A stretch of 30,693 nt of DNA from NCBI GenBank assembly GCA_002284615.2, contig MU069560.1, positions 409,054 to 439,746 of the forward strand. Reading direction: 5' to 3'. The position numbers and the translations under genes were made by a program. This stretch comes from Dunaliella salina (Eukaryota > Chlorophyta > Chlorophyceae > Chlamydomonadales > Dunaliellaceae). The notes under the pieces are model-generated. The model was given only the letters and a program-made list of their open reading frames with translations. It was not told where the DNA came from and did no database searches. Below, piece by piece: positions 1 to 9,945 of the stretch (positions within the stretch are counted from its first letter, which is position 1; the number at the start of each line of letters is the position of its first letter).

Positions 1-599
1 CACACACACACACACACACGCCTGCAGGCAGTGCATGAGCTGCAGCAGGTGCTGTCTGGCCCTTCAGCCACAACCCCACACTGCCACAGCCCCTCAATGC
101 CTTGTTGGGGGGAGCACATTGGCGCGAAGGTGAGACAGAGGTGCATTGCAGCAGATTTCACAGTGGGGCTCTGCCAGCAAAGGCCCGGGATGTGTGTGTT
201 TTGTGGAAAAAGAAGACGGATGATTCCCTCATCACAAGCAGTATTTCTGTGAAGAGAATGAAGCTACACCGCCGCAGGGGCTCGAACTGCAGCCTAAGAA
301 GTGTTGCAAACATGTAAGCAAGCGCTTTGTGTCGCAGCACCAAGCAACGTTCTGCGTCGCTCCATCACAGGAAAAGCAAGCTGCCTTCATAAGCAATGTT
401 TTGCATTGTCTCCATCACAGAAAAAGCAGGTTGCCTTCATCTGAAGCACACAGATCGTCAGTGTGTGATGAGGATACCAACACATGAGTAGCGTCAGGAT
501 GCCAGTGTGACTGATGGAGCGCATGCGCATGACTGAATGATTATTCACCAAAGAGGAGAGATGCATACACTTAGAGGACCCCATACTCAGACAACGACG
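1..599. other. No gene seen; short (CA)n at the window edge
   Basis: Bases 1-19 are the end of a (CA)n tract cut by the window edge. The rest is unique-looking sequence without a convincing exon: open frames are short, of mixed composition and lack paired splice signals. Confidence 0.5.
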
Positions 600-1170
600 G
601 CTTGTAATGGAGCCTTGCATTGTCATGGCCATCGATTGTCATGGCCATTCATTCAATGTCATGGGCCCTGTTGTGGGGCCATTCATTGTCCCGGCCATTC
701 AAAGTCATGGCCAATTATTCACTGTCATGAGCTTGTCATGGGGCCATTCATGACATCATGGCCACTCTTGTGCGGAGCCGTCAATTTGGCACCATGGTAG
801 CAACGTTGTCATTGTGGGCCCCGTAGAGGCAGCATCATGGAACCATAATTCTCATGGCCATTGTCACGGTGCCGTCATTGTGATGGCCATTGTCATGGTG
901 CACCATGGCGGCACCGTGACGGCTTGTCATGGTGCCGTCATCGTCAAGGATGAGACCTCAATGCTTGCTCATGGACAAGACCTCATTAGGCTCATATGGA
1001 CTCACTCAATTCATATGGATGAGACTTGATCATGGAATGAGACCTCGTACTCGGACGATGACAGCTTGTCATCGGGCCGTTCATTGTCATGGCCATTCAT
1101 TGTCATGGCCTTCGTCCTGGTGCACCATCGTAGCACCATGACAGCTTGTCATGGTGACGGCGCCCGTCAT
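600..1170. repeat. Degenerate short tandem repeat (TGTCATGGCCATTCAT-like)
   Basis: The words TCATGGCCATT, CATTGTCATGGCC and variants recur dozens of times with irregular spacing, giving His/Met/Gly-rich nonsense in several frames. This is a decayed satellite-like array with a core of about 15-20 bp. Open frames through it are by-products of the repeat. Confidence 0.75.
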
Positions 1171-1383
1171 CATCACCATGACTAAGGCAGCATGGTGGCA
1201 GCAGCCTAAGGTGCTCACAAAAGCATTTCATTGAAATTCGGTGGCAGAGCAGGACAACAGCTGTTGTGCTGGAATGGCCACCCATGCAGGCCTGCAGTCT
1301 CCACCCTGCTGCCGTCATGGGGGATGTGGTGCAGCGCTTGCGTGCTGTGGCCAAACGCTTTGTGCTGTGCAGGAGGGCAGAGC

Positions 1384-1385
<2 letters not shown>

Positions 1386-1445
<60 letters not shown>
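1386..1445. repeat. (TG)n microsatellite
   Basis: An uninterrupted run of about 30 TG dinucleotides. The Cys/Val-repeat frames crossing it are artefacts. Confidence 0.95.
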
Positions 1446-1446
<1 letters not shown>

Positions 1447-1463
1447 AGTGTCTTTTTTTTTCG

Positions 1464-1561
1464 CGTAATACTATTACGATCGTAATAAAATCCGGGATTT
1501 TGGAGGCTAGTAGTCGTAATAAAATGGGCGATGCGCCCCGGAGGGGCGCATCGTCCATTTT
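1464..1561. repeat. Cluster of four consecutive palindromes
   Basis: Four inverted repeats lie within 98 bp. CGTAATA-c-TATTACG is at 1464-1478, the perfect 14-mer ATTACGATCGTAAT at 1473-1486, AAAATCC-g-GGATTTT at 1487-1501, and a hairpin with 19-bp arms at 1521-1539 and 1543-1561 (one G/A difference, 3-nt loop). The phrase TCGTAATAAAAT occurs twice. It lies directly after a (TG)n tract and about 65 bp before a zinc-finger ORF, so it may be the end of a transposable element; that is inference. Confidence 0.8.
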
Positions 1562-1626
1562 CACCCCCTTAACCGTTGACCGTCACCCCCCCCCTAAAGA
1601 AAAAGGAAGGAAATGAAAGGAAAGAA

Positions 1627-1866
1627 ATGCAATCGTCGAAAGTAAGGAAAGGCCACAGTGCTGGCGAATACAAGACTGGTTTGAAGCATGGAGTGAGCAA
1701 CCAGTTCCATGATAGCTGGTTGCAGGAGAATGAGCGTCACTTGTGGCTTGAGTACCATGGCACGGATGTTCAGGGTGTGTACAAGGCAAGATGCAAGTGG
1801 TGTGAGTCTGTGTTCAATTGCCACTATGGCACCATCAAGATTCATGAGCAGTCATTGGGGACATGA
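1627..1866 (+). pseudogene. Zinc-finger fragment resembling hAT/TTF-type transposase N-terminus
   Basis: This open frame of about 79 residues from ATG 1627 (open upstream to 1576) has the layout of N-terminal zinc fingers found in hAT-like and TTF-type proteins. A basic start is followed by FHDSWLQENERHLWLEY, then CKWC at about residues 55-58 and a following KIH. After the stop at 1864-1866 no continuation of a transposase is apparent, so it is probably a truncated element. The assignment rests on motif layout only. It could also be an exon of a domesticated gene, but no clear donor site follows. Confidence 0.35.
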
Positions 1867-2555
1867 TATGACTTGGGTGCTGAGACCATCAGAAATAGGC
1901 GCATGGATGTTTCATTTTTTTGCTTGAGGATGGTGATGGTGATGAGCATTATGCTGGCTGACTTGCTAGTTAGGGACTTGATATGACTTGGTTGCTTGGA
2001 CTTACATACCTTGGACTGCATGGATATTAAAATTTATTTGGTTGATGGACTGGTCCGCACGCAATGCGTATGACAAAAAGTTGTTTGTGCATGCAATGAA
2101 GTGCTTGATGCGCAAACCCGCCAGAAATGCAGCATTGTGAGCAAAATATTCATGACCATAACCCTGCGGCCTCGCGGCGGGCTTGGTTTGGTGGGGCAAA
2201 ATAATAAAATGGCACTTCTCAATGAAGGGGATTTCCCTCAAAGTAATCAAATCTAGGTTTTGCCAAAACGAAAAAAAAGGCACTGGTGTGTGTGTGTGTG
2301 TGCATGCGTGCAAAACTGATGAGGCTTTCCTTCCATATGCTGTGTGCCATGGCGTGGAAACTCCTCATCAGTGCTGCGCAGATTTGTGGAGGAGGACGTT
2401 GCATGACTGGAGGCAGCCCTCTGACCTAACCAAAAAAGACAAAAAGAGAGCAAGACAAAGCTGCACGAGCTGAAAGGCCACCTCTGGATTGAGGAAAGTA
2501 TGTCCCCTGCCGTTTAAAAGCCAATTTTGCAGCCAATCATGCAGCTCGCCTAGCA
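1867..2555. other. Intergenic stretch without recognisable gene
   Basis: No convincing exon on either strand. There is a short (TG)8 near 2287-2302. Open frames here have no domain-like composition. Confidence 0.4.
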
Positions 2556-2559
2556 GTGC

Positions 2560-2680
2560 ACAAAAAAAACAGGAAATAAAAGTGCGCAGGCCAGAGACCG
2601 CATGCACTAAGGGAAGGTCCCCTAACCAGCAAAGCTAGCAGGGGCCTCACCCAAGGGCCCTCAAAAGCTACACAAGATCA
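2560..2680. repeat. Dispersed repeat, copy 1 (second copy near 13.98-14.09 kb)
   Basis: The stretch with AGCAAAGCTAGCAGGGGCC and the surrounding purine-rich run matches 13980-14090, which has AGCAAGCTAGCAGGAGCC, in the same order: A-rich run, ACAGGCC, GCATGCA-TAA, then GCTAGCAG-GCCTCACC-AAGGG. It is probably the tail of a dispersed element. Family unknown. Confidence 0.55.
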
Positions 2681-2870
2681 TTCTGGCAATGCGCACCTTT
2701 TTGCCAGCCCATCTCCTTTTCTTTTGGTCTGCCTGTAGTGTGCCAGGAAGCATTGGAAAGGGATAAAGACATGTAAGGCAGTTTGTGGCGTAGCTTTTTT
2801 CCCTTGTTTTTCCCACACTGTCTGCATCTCAACCTCACAGAAGTATCTGAGGTTCATGAGGCACATGCCC

Positions 2871-3112
2871 GAAGCACCCTGAGTACCTGCTGTCCATTTG
2901 GCAGGCGTAAACTTTCCCTTCCCTTTCCTGTTCCTTCCTTTTCTTTCCCTGAAACACCCTGTGCGTCTGCTGTCCATTTGGCTGGCGTAGGCTTTTTCCT
3001 TTCCTTTCCTGTTCCTTCCTGTTCTTTCCCTGAAGCATCCTCAGTACCTGCAGTTCTGCTGGCTGGAGTAGGCTAGTTTCTTTCCTTTTCTGTTCCTTCC
3101 TTTTCTTTCCCT
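2871..3112. repeat. Tandem repeat, three units of about 80 bp
   Basis: Units start at 2871, 2951 and 3032. Each reads GAAGCACCCTGAGTACCTGC-like, then a TTTGGCTGGCGTAGG-like part, then a pyrimidine tract of TTCCTTTCC phrases. A fourth, diverged unit sits apart at about 3241-3330. The pyrimidine strand bias is strong. Open frames across it are repeat artefacts. Confidence 0.85.
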
Positions 3113-3389
3113 CAAGCGTAGGGTTGTGTAAAGTGGGTTGAGAGGCTGGCAAAAGAGGATTCAAAGAGGGCTAAAGCAGCCCCCGAGAGGCTCTTTGACC
3201 TGCTTCTTCCACAACCTCAACCCTCATTACCCAACCCAACTGAAGCGCCCTGAGTGCCTGCTGTTCTGCTGGCTGGCGTAGACTTTCTTTTTCATCGTTT
3301 TCTTTCCTTTTTCTTTCCCGTTTTTCATGCATGCACCAGGATGGTCTCATTCCTGTAACTTTTGGACGGCACGTGTCGAACCATTTTCG

Positions 3390-3570
3390 GAATCCTGAGC
3401 TCAAGAGCTATCGATTGGTTTACATATGAGTCCAATCGGAGGGGTTGGGGGGGGGGGGGAGAGAGGGTCTAGGCTTTTTGGGACCCCCCCTCTAGAATTT
3501 TTCTGAGCCATTTCTACAGAGTTTAAATATATTGTCGTAATCCTGAGCTCAAGAGCTGTCGATTGCCATC
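3390..3570. repeat. Short direct repeat flanking a G-rich tract
   Basis: ATCCTGAGCTCAAGAGCT followed by RTCGATTG occurs near 3390 and again near 3540, about 150 bp apart. Between them is a run of about 13 G. It may be a remnant of a dispersed element. Confidence 0.6.
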
Positions 3571-3760
3571 CTCTTTGTGCAAATCGAGTAAAAGGGGGGG
3601 TCTGTGTGCATGGCTGGGAGTCAGAGCCAAGTGCGAGGGTCTGAGCAGCAAGGGGTGTGGAGTCAAACACGCAGCAAATCAATCCAAACTCTCAGGACAG
3701 CAACAATGTATGTGACGTGTCCTTGCTTGCTGAAATCAGGAGGACAATTTGTGGACTCAC

Positions 3761-4000
3761 GTGCCAGTTCTGGGTGCCTGGTAGGGAAGGAATGCATGGG
3801 CGTCCGCTCCTCAGTTTTTGCCCCATAACTCTGCTGCGAGTCAATATTTATTGCGCTGAGTATGCAGGTTGATGGCTATTTGAAAAAGGAGCAGATTAAT
3901 ACCCTTGTTGTCCGGATTGGGGCACTGGAAGGGGGGTCAGAGGGGTCCAGCACAAAATTTACACGTGCCGTCCTTGGAAAATTTTTTGCTACCCTCCTGC
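3761..4000. repeat. Direct repeat copy A (partner 4181-4441)
   Basis: About 240 bp, from AGTTCTGGGTGCCTGGTAGG to TACCCTCCTGC, recur at 4181-4441 with roughly 85% identity by eye plus a poly-T/poly-G expansion in the second copy. A single N at 4179 lies two bases before the second copy. Neither copy codes convincingly. Confidence 0.85.
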
Positions 4001-4180
4001 ATGCACACAGGGCTTCGGAAGCGCCCTGACTGTATGCTGCCCTGATTTAAGCAAAAGCCTGGAATTGATTGGCAAAGACCTATCAATGAGGTTTGGCACA
4101 CGAAGTCTCTGTGAATGAGAGCCTCTCTGTGTCTAACAAAGGCCTTTGTCAATGAGATACCGTGTAAAGGTGTACTCCNT

Positions 4181-4441
4181 ATGCTAGTTCTGGGTGCCTG
4201 GTAGGGCAGGTATGCATGGGCGTCAGCTCCTCAGTTTTTGCCCCATAACTCTGTAGTGTATCAATATTTCATTGCGTTGAGTATGCAGGTTGATAGATAT
4301 TTTAAAGAGGAGCAGGTTGGTACCCTTGGTGTCCGGATCCGGGCACTGGAAGGGGAGTTTTTTTGGGGGGGGGGGTTCCAGGGGGGTCCATGGCAAAATT
4401 TACACATGCCGTCCTTGGAAAAATTTTTTCTACCCTCCTGC
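4181..4441. repeat. Direct repeat copy B, with long G tract
   Basis: Diverged second copy of 3761-4000. It carries an internal T8G13-like run and a further GGGGGG. It abuts the 3' end of the LINE relic that follows on the minus strand. Confidence 0.85.
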
Positions 4442-5130
4442 TGTGAGTTTTAAGTCTGGTTATGGTGTGAGCGTGTTGAGCTGCTGCCCTTCCCAAAGGG
4501 ATGGTGGGGTTGGTGTCTTAATTTCATTTCAACAAGGTGGATTTCCCTATCATGAAGTGGGATCTTGGAAGGATCAAGGTGAGCTTGTCCGCCTGGAATA
4601 GGGCGTACCAAGATACCATCAGGGCGGCTTTGTTGCCGGGCAGGGCCCGGGGAGATAGTACCATTGGGGAAAACCCAGTCTGGAATAGCTCTCGAAATGT
4701 TTTTAGGGACTTGTATGTTATTGGAGTCTCTCATTACTGCAGCCATCCATACCCATGAGGGATGAGCCATACCGGCCTTTACTGAGGGCCTGCATGGTGT
4801 CTGTTGGTGTGCATCCCACTCATTGTTGAGTTGGTACACCATAGGAGTATGTGATCAATGCTGTCTTCATGATTATAGAGTGGGCATCTAGCAGAAATGG
4901 AAGTGTATCTGTACGATATTTTTCACATCAATTTGTTGTTTGAGGGTAATATCAGGGTTTTCTTAAAAGGAATTGCTGATCTCCTTGTTAGCAAGTTGAC
5001 AGTGTGGACTGTGGGCTTGGATGTTGTCTGTAATGGTTGGGGGAGAAGATCGCGGAGGAGAATTGAGCTTCTGCCATCTGTTGTAATGGTAGCCAGAAGT
5101 ATGTCAGTCATCAGCACCTCATACATTTTG
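4440..5130 (-). pseudogene. R2-type non-LTR retrotransposon C-terminus (zinc knuckle and PD-ExK endonuclease), broken
   Basis: Reading the minus strand from about 4900, one frame gives ARCPLYNHEDSIDHILLWC. This is the C-x2-C...H...C knuckle of R2-class LINEs with the second Cys replaced by Tyr. After a frame change comes NISRAIPDWVFPNG, then SRPDGILVRPIPG, then DREIHLVEMK: the P-D...E-x-K layout of the restriction-like endonuclease that follows the knuckle in R2/CRE/NeSL-type elements. A second frame change leads to AAQHAHTITRLKTHS. Upstream frames contain stops. At least two frameshifts and the lost Cys mark a dead copy. No reverse-transcriptase core is visible here, consistent with 5' truncation, which is usual for LINEs. 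Confidence 0.6.
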
Positions 5131-5219
5131 GCTATTCAACCCGGAGGACCTCGCTGCCAGGACTGTCCTTGTGACAAGGCTGAGTATCCAACTTGGCTTC
5201 AACTTCTAACCCACTAAAC

Positions 5220-5945
5220 TACAGAAAAAAAACTAGCTCGCCAAGTAATTCGTTTCTTATAAGAAACGAATTCCAAAACCTGTACTTGAGTTTATTTACA
5301 AGCCTGCCTGGCCCCAAGCAGCATTACCGGCAGGCCTGTGTGCTAGACCACACATCTAAAGCTCAAATTCCCTGGTTCAGAAGCGCACCACCATCAGCCT
5401 CCTCATTCATGATGTTAGGTGATCTTCATGTTTTTTCCAGCAGGGGGTGCCCAGCCCCGCATTCTTCCTTTCTTTCCTGTTCTTTCCTGCATGCGTCTAA
5501 TAAGCAACATGGTGCCTTATCAAGCTTTTTCATTCATCCTAGAGGGTTCCTAATGCAAACAAAAAACACCATCATTCTCACAGCAAAAAGTGTTTCTCGA
5601 TTCAGTACGAATAAATAGCTCATTTTGAATTCAATCATGGCAGCAAGAGCGAGTTCTCATAAATCAGACATGAGAACATAAGAACAATGCATGCTCCAGG
5701 TTTCAATTTCCATTAACCCTCAAAACAAACCTGCAGAACAGATGTTTTTAACCCGCATTGAGCCTGAAACTGTAAAAAATTGCGACTAAGATTCCACGAA
5801 GGGTGATCCATACAAAACGATTTGGCAACATGTTATTTTTGCTATAAAGCTTGCCAAATTCATCCAAAATGAATTACTATTTAATTTTTGAAGAATGGAG
5901 CGGCTAGCACATAGATCAAAGAAATCACATGGCAACACTGGACTA
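5220..5945. other. Intergenic stretch without recognisable gene
   Basis: The longest open frame on the plus strand (about 5193-5618) has no domain-like features. TTCGTTTCTTATAAGAAACGAA near 5250 is a perfect 22-bp palindrome with no known role. Confidence 0.45.
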
Positions 5946-5950
5946 CAAAC

Positions 5951-6058
5951 CTAATGTGGAGCTTGGGCACCAATGGGAACTCGCTCAGCAACTGCCTGAG
6001 CAATGCGCTGCTGCATGTACTGCTGACGCGCGGCATCACTGCCCAGATGGTCCCAAAC
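5951..6058 (-). CDS. Terminal exon of an unrecognised gene (35 residues plus stop)
   Basis: On the minus strand an acceptor CTCAATCATGCAG leads into VWDHLGSDAARQQYMQQ, then RIAQAVAERVPIGAQAPH and a TAG stop at 5951-5953. Good acceptor context, balanced codon use and an in-frame stop support a real last exon. I do not recognise the protein; the visible part is a Gln/Ala-rich helix. Most of the exon is repeated, cut at an N, at 10687-10749. If the assembly is corrected as proposed, upstream exons should be sought beyond 11102. Confidence 0.5.
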   Translation of the reverse strand, partial: VWDHLGSDAARQQYMQQRIAQAVAERVPIGAQAPH

Positions 6059-6411
6059 CTGCATGATTGAGCAGCAAGACAAAACCAGAGATGAATCGCT
6101 CCAGGGGGGGGCAAGTATTTGCCAGATATGCTCTTTCTCAAGTTTCTTTCGCAAATCTGACCATGTCAACCATAATTTTTCCACAAAAGATTACATTTTC
6201 CCAGAGGTGGGCGACGAAACAAAAGTCCTGAACATGTGAATTTTATTATGCCAACCATGTTTAAATAATATAACTAGATGGCTCATGAAGTTCGGGGCCA
6301 AAACGGACCACCCCAGTGAGTCCTGGCACACACCTGGTTCAAATTTTGGCACTGAGCCTGCACATAATGAGTCACCACACCCCAACCAGAGCTTCATTTA
6401 CCTTCAAAACA
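5996..6411. repeat. Exact 416-bp duplication, copy 1 (ends at N 6412)
   Basis: Matches 10687-11102 at a constant offset of 4691. Identical translations of both copies show no differences. This copy ends exactly at the N at 6412 and the partner begins exactly after the N at 10686, as expected for an unmerged contig overlap. Confidence 0.9.
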
Positions 6412-6562
6412 NAAAGGTAACTAGTTTTACTAGCACGCATCAGCAGCGCAGCCCCAAAACAATCATTTTTGACAGTTGCACATCAACTATACAAAGACAT
6501 TTTCATCACCCTTACCCTCTTACTGTTCAGAATGTTAATGTATAATGGGGCTATCTATCGGT

Positions 6563-7016
6563 GAGGATTGGTCCTGACAAGTCTCTGTAAAGGAGTCTCT
6601 CTGTGTCTTGTCTCTGACAAAGACATGCCTCACAATGGCTGCCAAGGACCTGTCAATGAGGTTTGGCTGAGGGAGTCTCTGAGGAAAGAGTCTCTGTCAC
6701 TGGGGTTTGGCACGGAGAGTCTCTGTAAATGAGAGAATGTGGTTTGGTACAAAGAATCTCTGTTTCTGACAAAGACCTGTCAATGAGGTTTAGCACGGAA
6801 AGTCTCTGAATGAGATCCTCTGTAAAAAGTTTTGGTCTCTGCGAGTCCATGAACGAATCTCTGTGAATGAGAGGCTCTTTTGTGTCTGACAAAAACACTC
6901 CTCACAATGGTCCACGTAGACCTGTCAATGAGGTTTTGTCTCTGAGAGTCTCTGTGGACGAGAGTCTCTCTGTGTCTCTGACAAAGACTTGTCAATGAGG
7001 TTCAGCACAGGGAGTT
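6563..7016. repeat. Degenerate minisatellite (GAGAGTCTCTGT / CTGTCAATGAGGTTTGGC)
   Basis: The phrases CTCTGACAAAGACCTGTCAATGAGGTTTGGC and GAGAGTCTCTGT recur about every 60-120 bp with variation. The same family appears once near 4065-4160. Confidence 0.8.
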
Positions 7017-7232
7017 TGGATGCCCTCACGGGCCGAAAGGGCTGCCTTCTGGGCAGCTGAGGCTTTGTATGCTCAGAGCTCCATGCTGGGCAACTGAAAG
7101 TGTGTGGACGCCCTCAAAGGCTGCATGCCAGGCAACTGAAAGTTGTGGACGTCCCCAAGGGCTCCACGCTGAGCAACTGCGACTTTGAGGACTGCGTGAA
7201 TGTCCTCAAAGGCTCCATCCTAGATCCCTGAG
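7017..7232. repeat. Tandem repeat, about four units of about 55 bp
   Basis: Units carry GGCAACTGAAAG, TGTGGACGCCCTCAA and GGCTCCATGCT-like phrases. It follows directly on the preceding minisatellite. Confidence 0.75.
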
Positions 7233-7483
7233 GCTTGGAATGCACGTTCCAGCTCCTTTGCCTGGTCATGTACACGCTGCCAGAATTGTTGTGGGGACTT
7301 GTGCTTACTGCCATCGCAGTAATTGGTTTTCTTGTCTCACCTGGTCATGTTCAGGCTGCCCTCAATGCATGGAAAGTGGTCTCACTGCCTGCATACTTGT
7401 TTCTTTTTTTCTTTTTTTTCTGGTCCAGCCATCTAGAAGCGACTAGGCAGGCGCGCATGTATGTGAATGCACACGCAACACAT

Positions 7484-7493
7484 ACACACACAC

Positions 7494-7571
<78 letters not shown>
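7484..7571. repeat. (CA)n microsatellite
   Basis: About 44 CA units with one CG interruption near 7498. The His/Thr and Val/Cys repeat frames here are artefacts. Confidence 0.95.
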
Positions 7572-7574
<3 letters not shown>

Positions 7575-7664
7575 TGCTGTTATGTAACCCAGAAAACCAA
7601 GAGCACACTTTGCAACACGTATTAAGCATCAGCGAGGAACGTGTCCACCTTTTCTGGCATTCAG

Positions 7665-7754
7665 ATGGACCTTGCCGAGCGGCGGAAGCGCACTGTGGAA
7701 GTCAACCTGTACGACTTTTTTGCGAGTGAAGCAGCTGCAGCGCCACCTAGCTAA
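7665..7754 (+). CDS. Possible terminal exon, unrecognised protein (29 residues plus stop)
   Basis: After an acceptor-like TTTTCTGGCATTCAG the sequence reads MDLAERRKRTVEVNLYDFFA, then SEAAAAPPS and TAA at 7752-7754. The basic stretch and the VNLYDFF phrase look coding and stand out from the surroundings. The Met may be internal. Upstream exons were not found; a long (CA)n tract lies just before, as in other introns here. The exon lies inside the segment suspected of being misplaced. Confidence 0.4.
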   Translation: MDLAERRKRTVEVNLYDFFASEAAAAPPS

Positions 7755-9000
7755 GGTTATTCATCCCCAAAATCATCAACTTCTTTTGGATCATATAGTC
7801 TCAACTCTGTCTTAAGCTCTACAATTCATCAATTTTGTGGAGTGCCACACCTGGCTTACGCCCTGAAAAGGAAATGCAGTGCCATGCAGGCCATAGGCCG
7901 TGTGCACCCTGACCAAAGGGCCCAGAAACCTACATGTGACACAACTAGCATTAGGTAAATACCCTGCTTCTGCTATGTTTGTTCAAATCAATGGAATGCA
8001 GTGTGCCTTATGACCAAGTCTCAGTTTCAGGGACCTTGGGATAAGCCTTTTTCGCATGTTTTGGTATATTTGCCCTTCATATTGGAGGCTTGGGATTCGT
8101 ATCATAGTTATGTATGACTGAATTGATCAATCAGCACAGCTGGATTCATCGTTGCCCCTACACTTTCCTGTTCGTATTTGTTCTAAATAAAGAAGCTGCT
8201 TTGTCCCCACTGGCATCCCTGGCAGCTTATTTTCTGCCTGTAAGGTTGAAAGGACTGACAGAGCTGCAGGCTGATGTGTCTCCTTGCCCTCGTTTGGTGA
8301 GAAGTGTGTCCCTTAGCCTAGGATTTTTTTCTTCCAGTAGGTGAAGCGACTCCATCTTGCAATGTCGATATTGCCTGGGATAGTACCTTACGATCACATA
8401 CACGTTCCATACATGTGCAACCTTGCCGCCTCCCATTTTTCCCGCTTGGTTTTCCTTCAATTTTTTTTAACGGGAGTGTCCTGCTCCTTCACCAATGCTT
8501 TTAAATGTCATGCCCAAACTGAAGATGCATGAGCATGACAGAGGAATTTTTTTGGTGATTCTTCCTCGGGTAAGGTTGGTGATACATACACCGTGCACTA
8601 CTCACCATTTGTTGCTACCGTAAAATGTTACAAAGGCTGCTTCAAATTTGACAGAAGCCACAAGACCGTGGAATACAGGTGATGCCGATGTATTCATCCG
8701 AAATCATTCAGGTGTCCAGGGTGCCAAACATCCGGCTTTGTCTTGGCACGTGTCCTTGTCCCTGGCCTTAATTCTGTTATGCTCAATCACTGCTACTGTG
8801 CTTTTACTGTCCTGGAAGCGGGCAATACATCCCCCCATTGAGCAATAATTGATGACAAGAACGGCAGAAATGTTACTTCAAAAAATACTTGCGCAAAGAT
8901 GTCTTTGATATGGCAATGAAACATGGCTTTGCCAGGAGCAAAGCATGTACACATGAAAGGTACATACTGAGCCTGAACCCATCAGCAATAATTCAATGCT
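7755..9000. other. About 1.2 kb without recognisable gene
   Basis: No exon with paired splice signals, RNA gene or clear repeat was seen on either strand. It could be the 3' UTR and flank of the preceding exon's gene. Confidence 0.4.
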
Positions 9001-9007
9001 CAGCCCT

Positions 9008-9030
9008 GATTTAGATTTAGATTTAGATTT
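9008..9030. repeat. Short (GATTTA)n repeat
   Basis: About four copies of GATTTA, followed by CGTTTTATTAACAAATTCTCC. It may be the tail of a dispersed element. Confidence 0.75.
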
Positions 9031-9139
9031 CGTTTTATTAACAAATTCTCCAGAAGGTCTAATAAGAGAGAACCCCAAAAAACAACCCCACTTAAGGTAA
9101 GGTTACATCGCTTTCTCCGCCTACAACGGCACGTCGGAA

Positions 9140-9460
9140 TGTTGTATTTCTTTACCAGATGTGATTACCGCGATTACCATCTGTATTACTAATTTGGAAA
9201 TTGTGTGGTAATCGAGCAGTAACACTTTCTTGGTAATCGGACCAGAAACCCTTCAGTAACCAAGTTCTTGATTACTAAATGAGTCAACGATAAGGTAATC
9301 GGGTCATGATTCTCGACTCAGGAAACGGTCAGAAAGCGGGCAGAAAAGCTCCTCAGTTTTTGTTGGCTGGAAGTGATTACTTGGTAAAGGGGAGGAAACG
9401 AATGACTGATTACTGTCAGAGGCACAAGCAGTAATCAGTGGTAATACTACTATTTTCTTC
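9140..9460. repeat. Cluster of GATTAC/GTAATC words on both strands
   Basis: Roughly ten GATTAC or GTAATC hexamers occur within about 320 bp, with flanks such as GGTAATCGG. No simple period is visible. It may be a decayed foldback element or a site cluster. Confidence 0.55.
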
Positions 9461-9524
9461 CTTGAGCACTTTGAATCTAAACCGAGCCGAGGAAGTTCCA
9501 CATCAGGATGGTTCAGCCAAAACA

Positions 9525-9700
9525 TGTTTTCTAGAAATCATGAGAAGCAGCGTGAAGTCTTGAAAAATATTTGAGCAACCAANCTTCAATGCATTTCTGG
9601 ANATCAACAGGAAAAGGTCATTGGATTTCTAGAAATCTGGGAACCATACCTTCAAAATCAAGGAATCTCAATGCATGCTTTCTAGAAATTACAGGTGGAA
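9525..9700. repeat. Repeated palindrome TTTCTAGAAAT (three to four copies)
   Basis: TTCTAGAA occurs near 9528, 9626 and 9682, with a degenerate copy (TTCTGGANA) near 9597. CAATGCATG/T flanks two of them, so this is a decayed tandem repeat. The core equals the TTCnnGAA arrangement of heat-shock elements, but no gene start is near. Confidence 0.55.
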
Positions 9701-9945
9701 ACCAACAGCTTATTTCAGCTTGAATTCAATGTTTGCCAATCCGGAAAAAAGGTTGTTCCTCAGGGCAGAGGATGCCTGCATGTTTTTCCAATGCGGACAT
9801 ACATACATACATACATGTACTGTACACTTTTCACAGTTCTCCTACTACAATGACTCGCATTGCACATCTGATGTGCATCATGGCTCTGATCAATCAATTG
9901 CCAGAGTGTGCAAGCAAAATTTCAATTTGAAACAAAACAGCTCAC

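Noticed and set aside
5130..5222. tRNA-like A and B box on the minus strand (TAGTTTAGTGGGTTAG and GGGTTGAATAGCC)
   Set aside because: Box spacing and matches are loose and no cloverleaf could be drawn; a SINE relic is possible but not supported.
5193..5618. 141-codon plus-strand open frame
   Set aside because: Low-complexity Ser/Phe-rich translation with no recognisable domain; the region looks intergenic.
9008..9030. Telomere-like repeat
   Set aside because: GATTTA is not the TTTAGGG or TTTTAGGG type, and only about four units are present.
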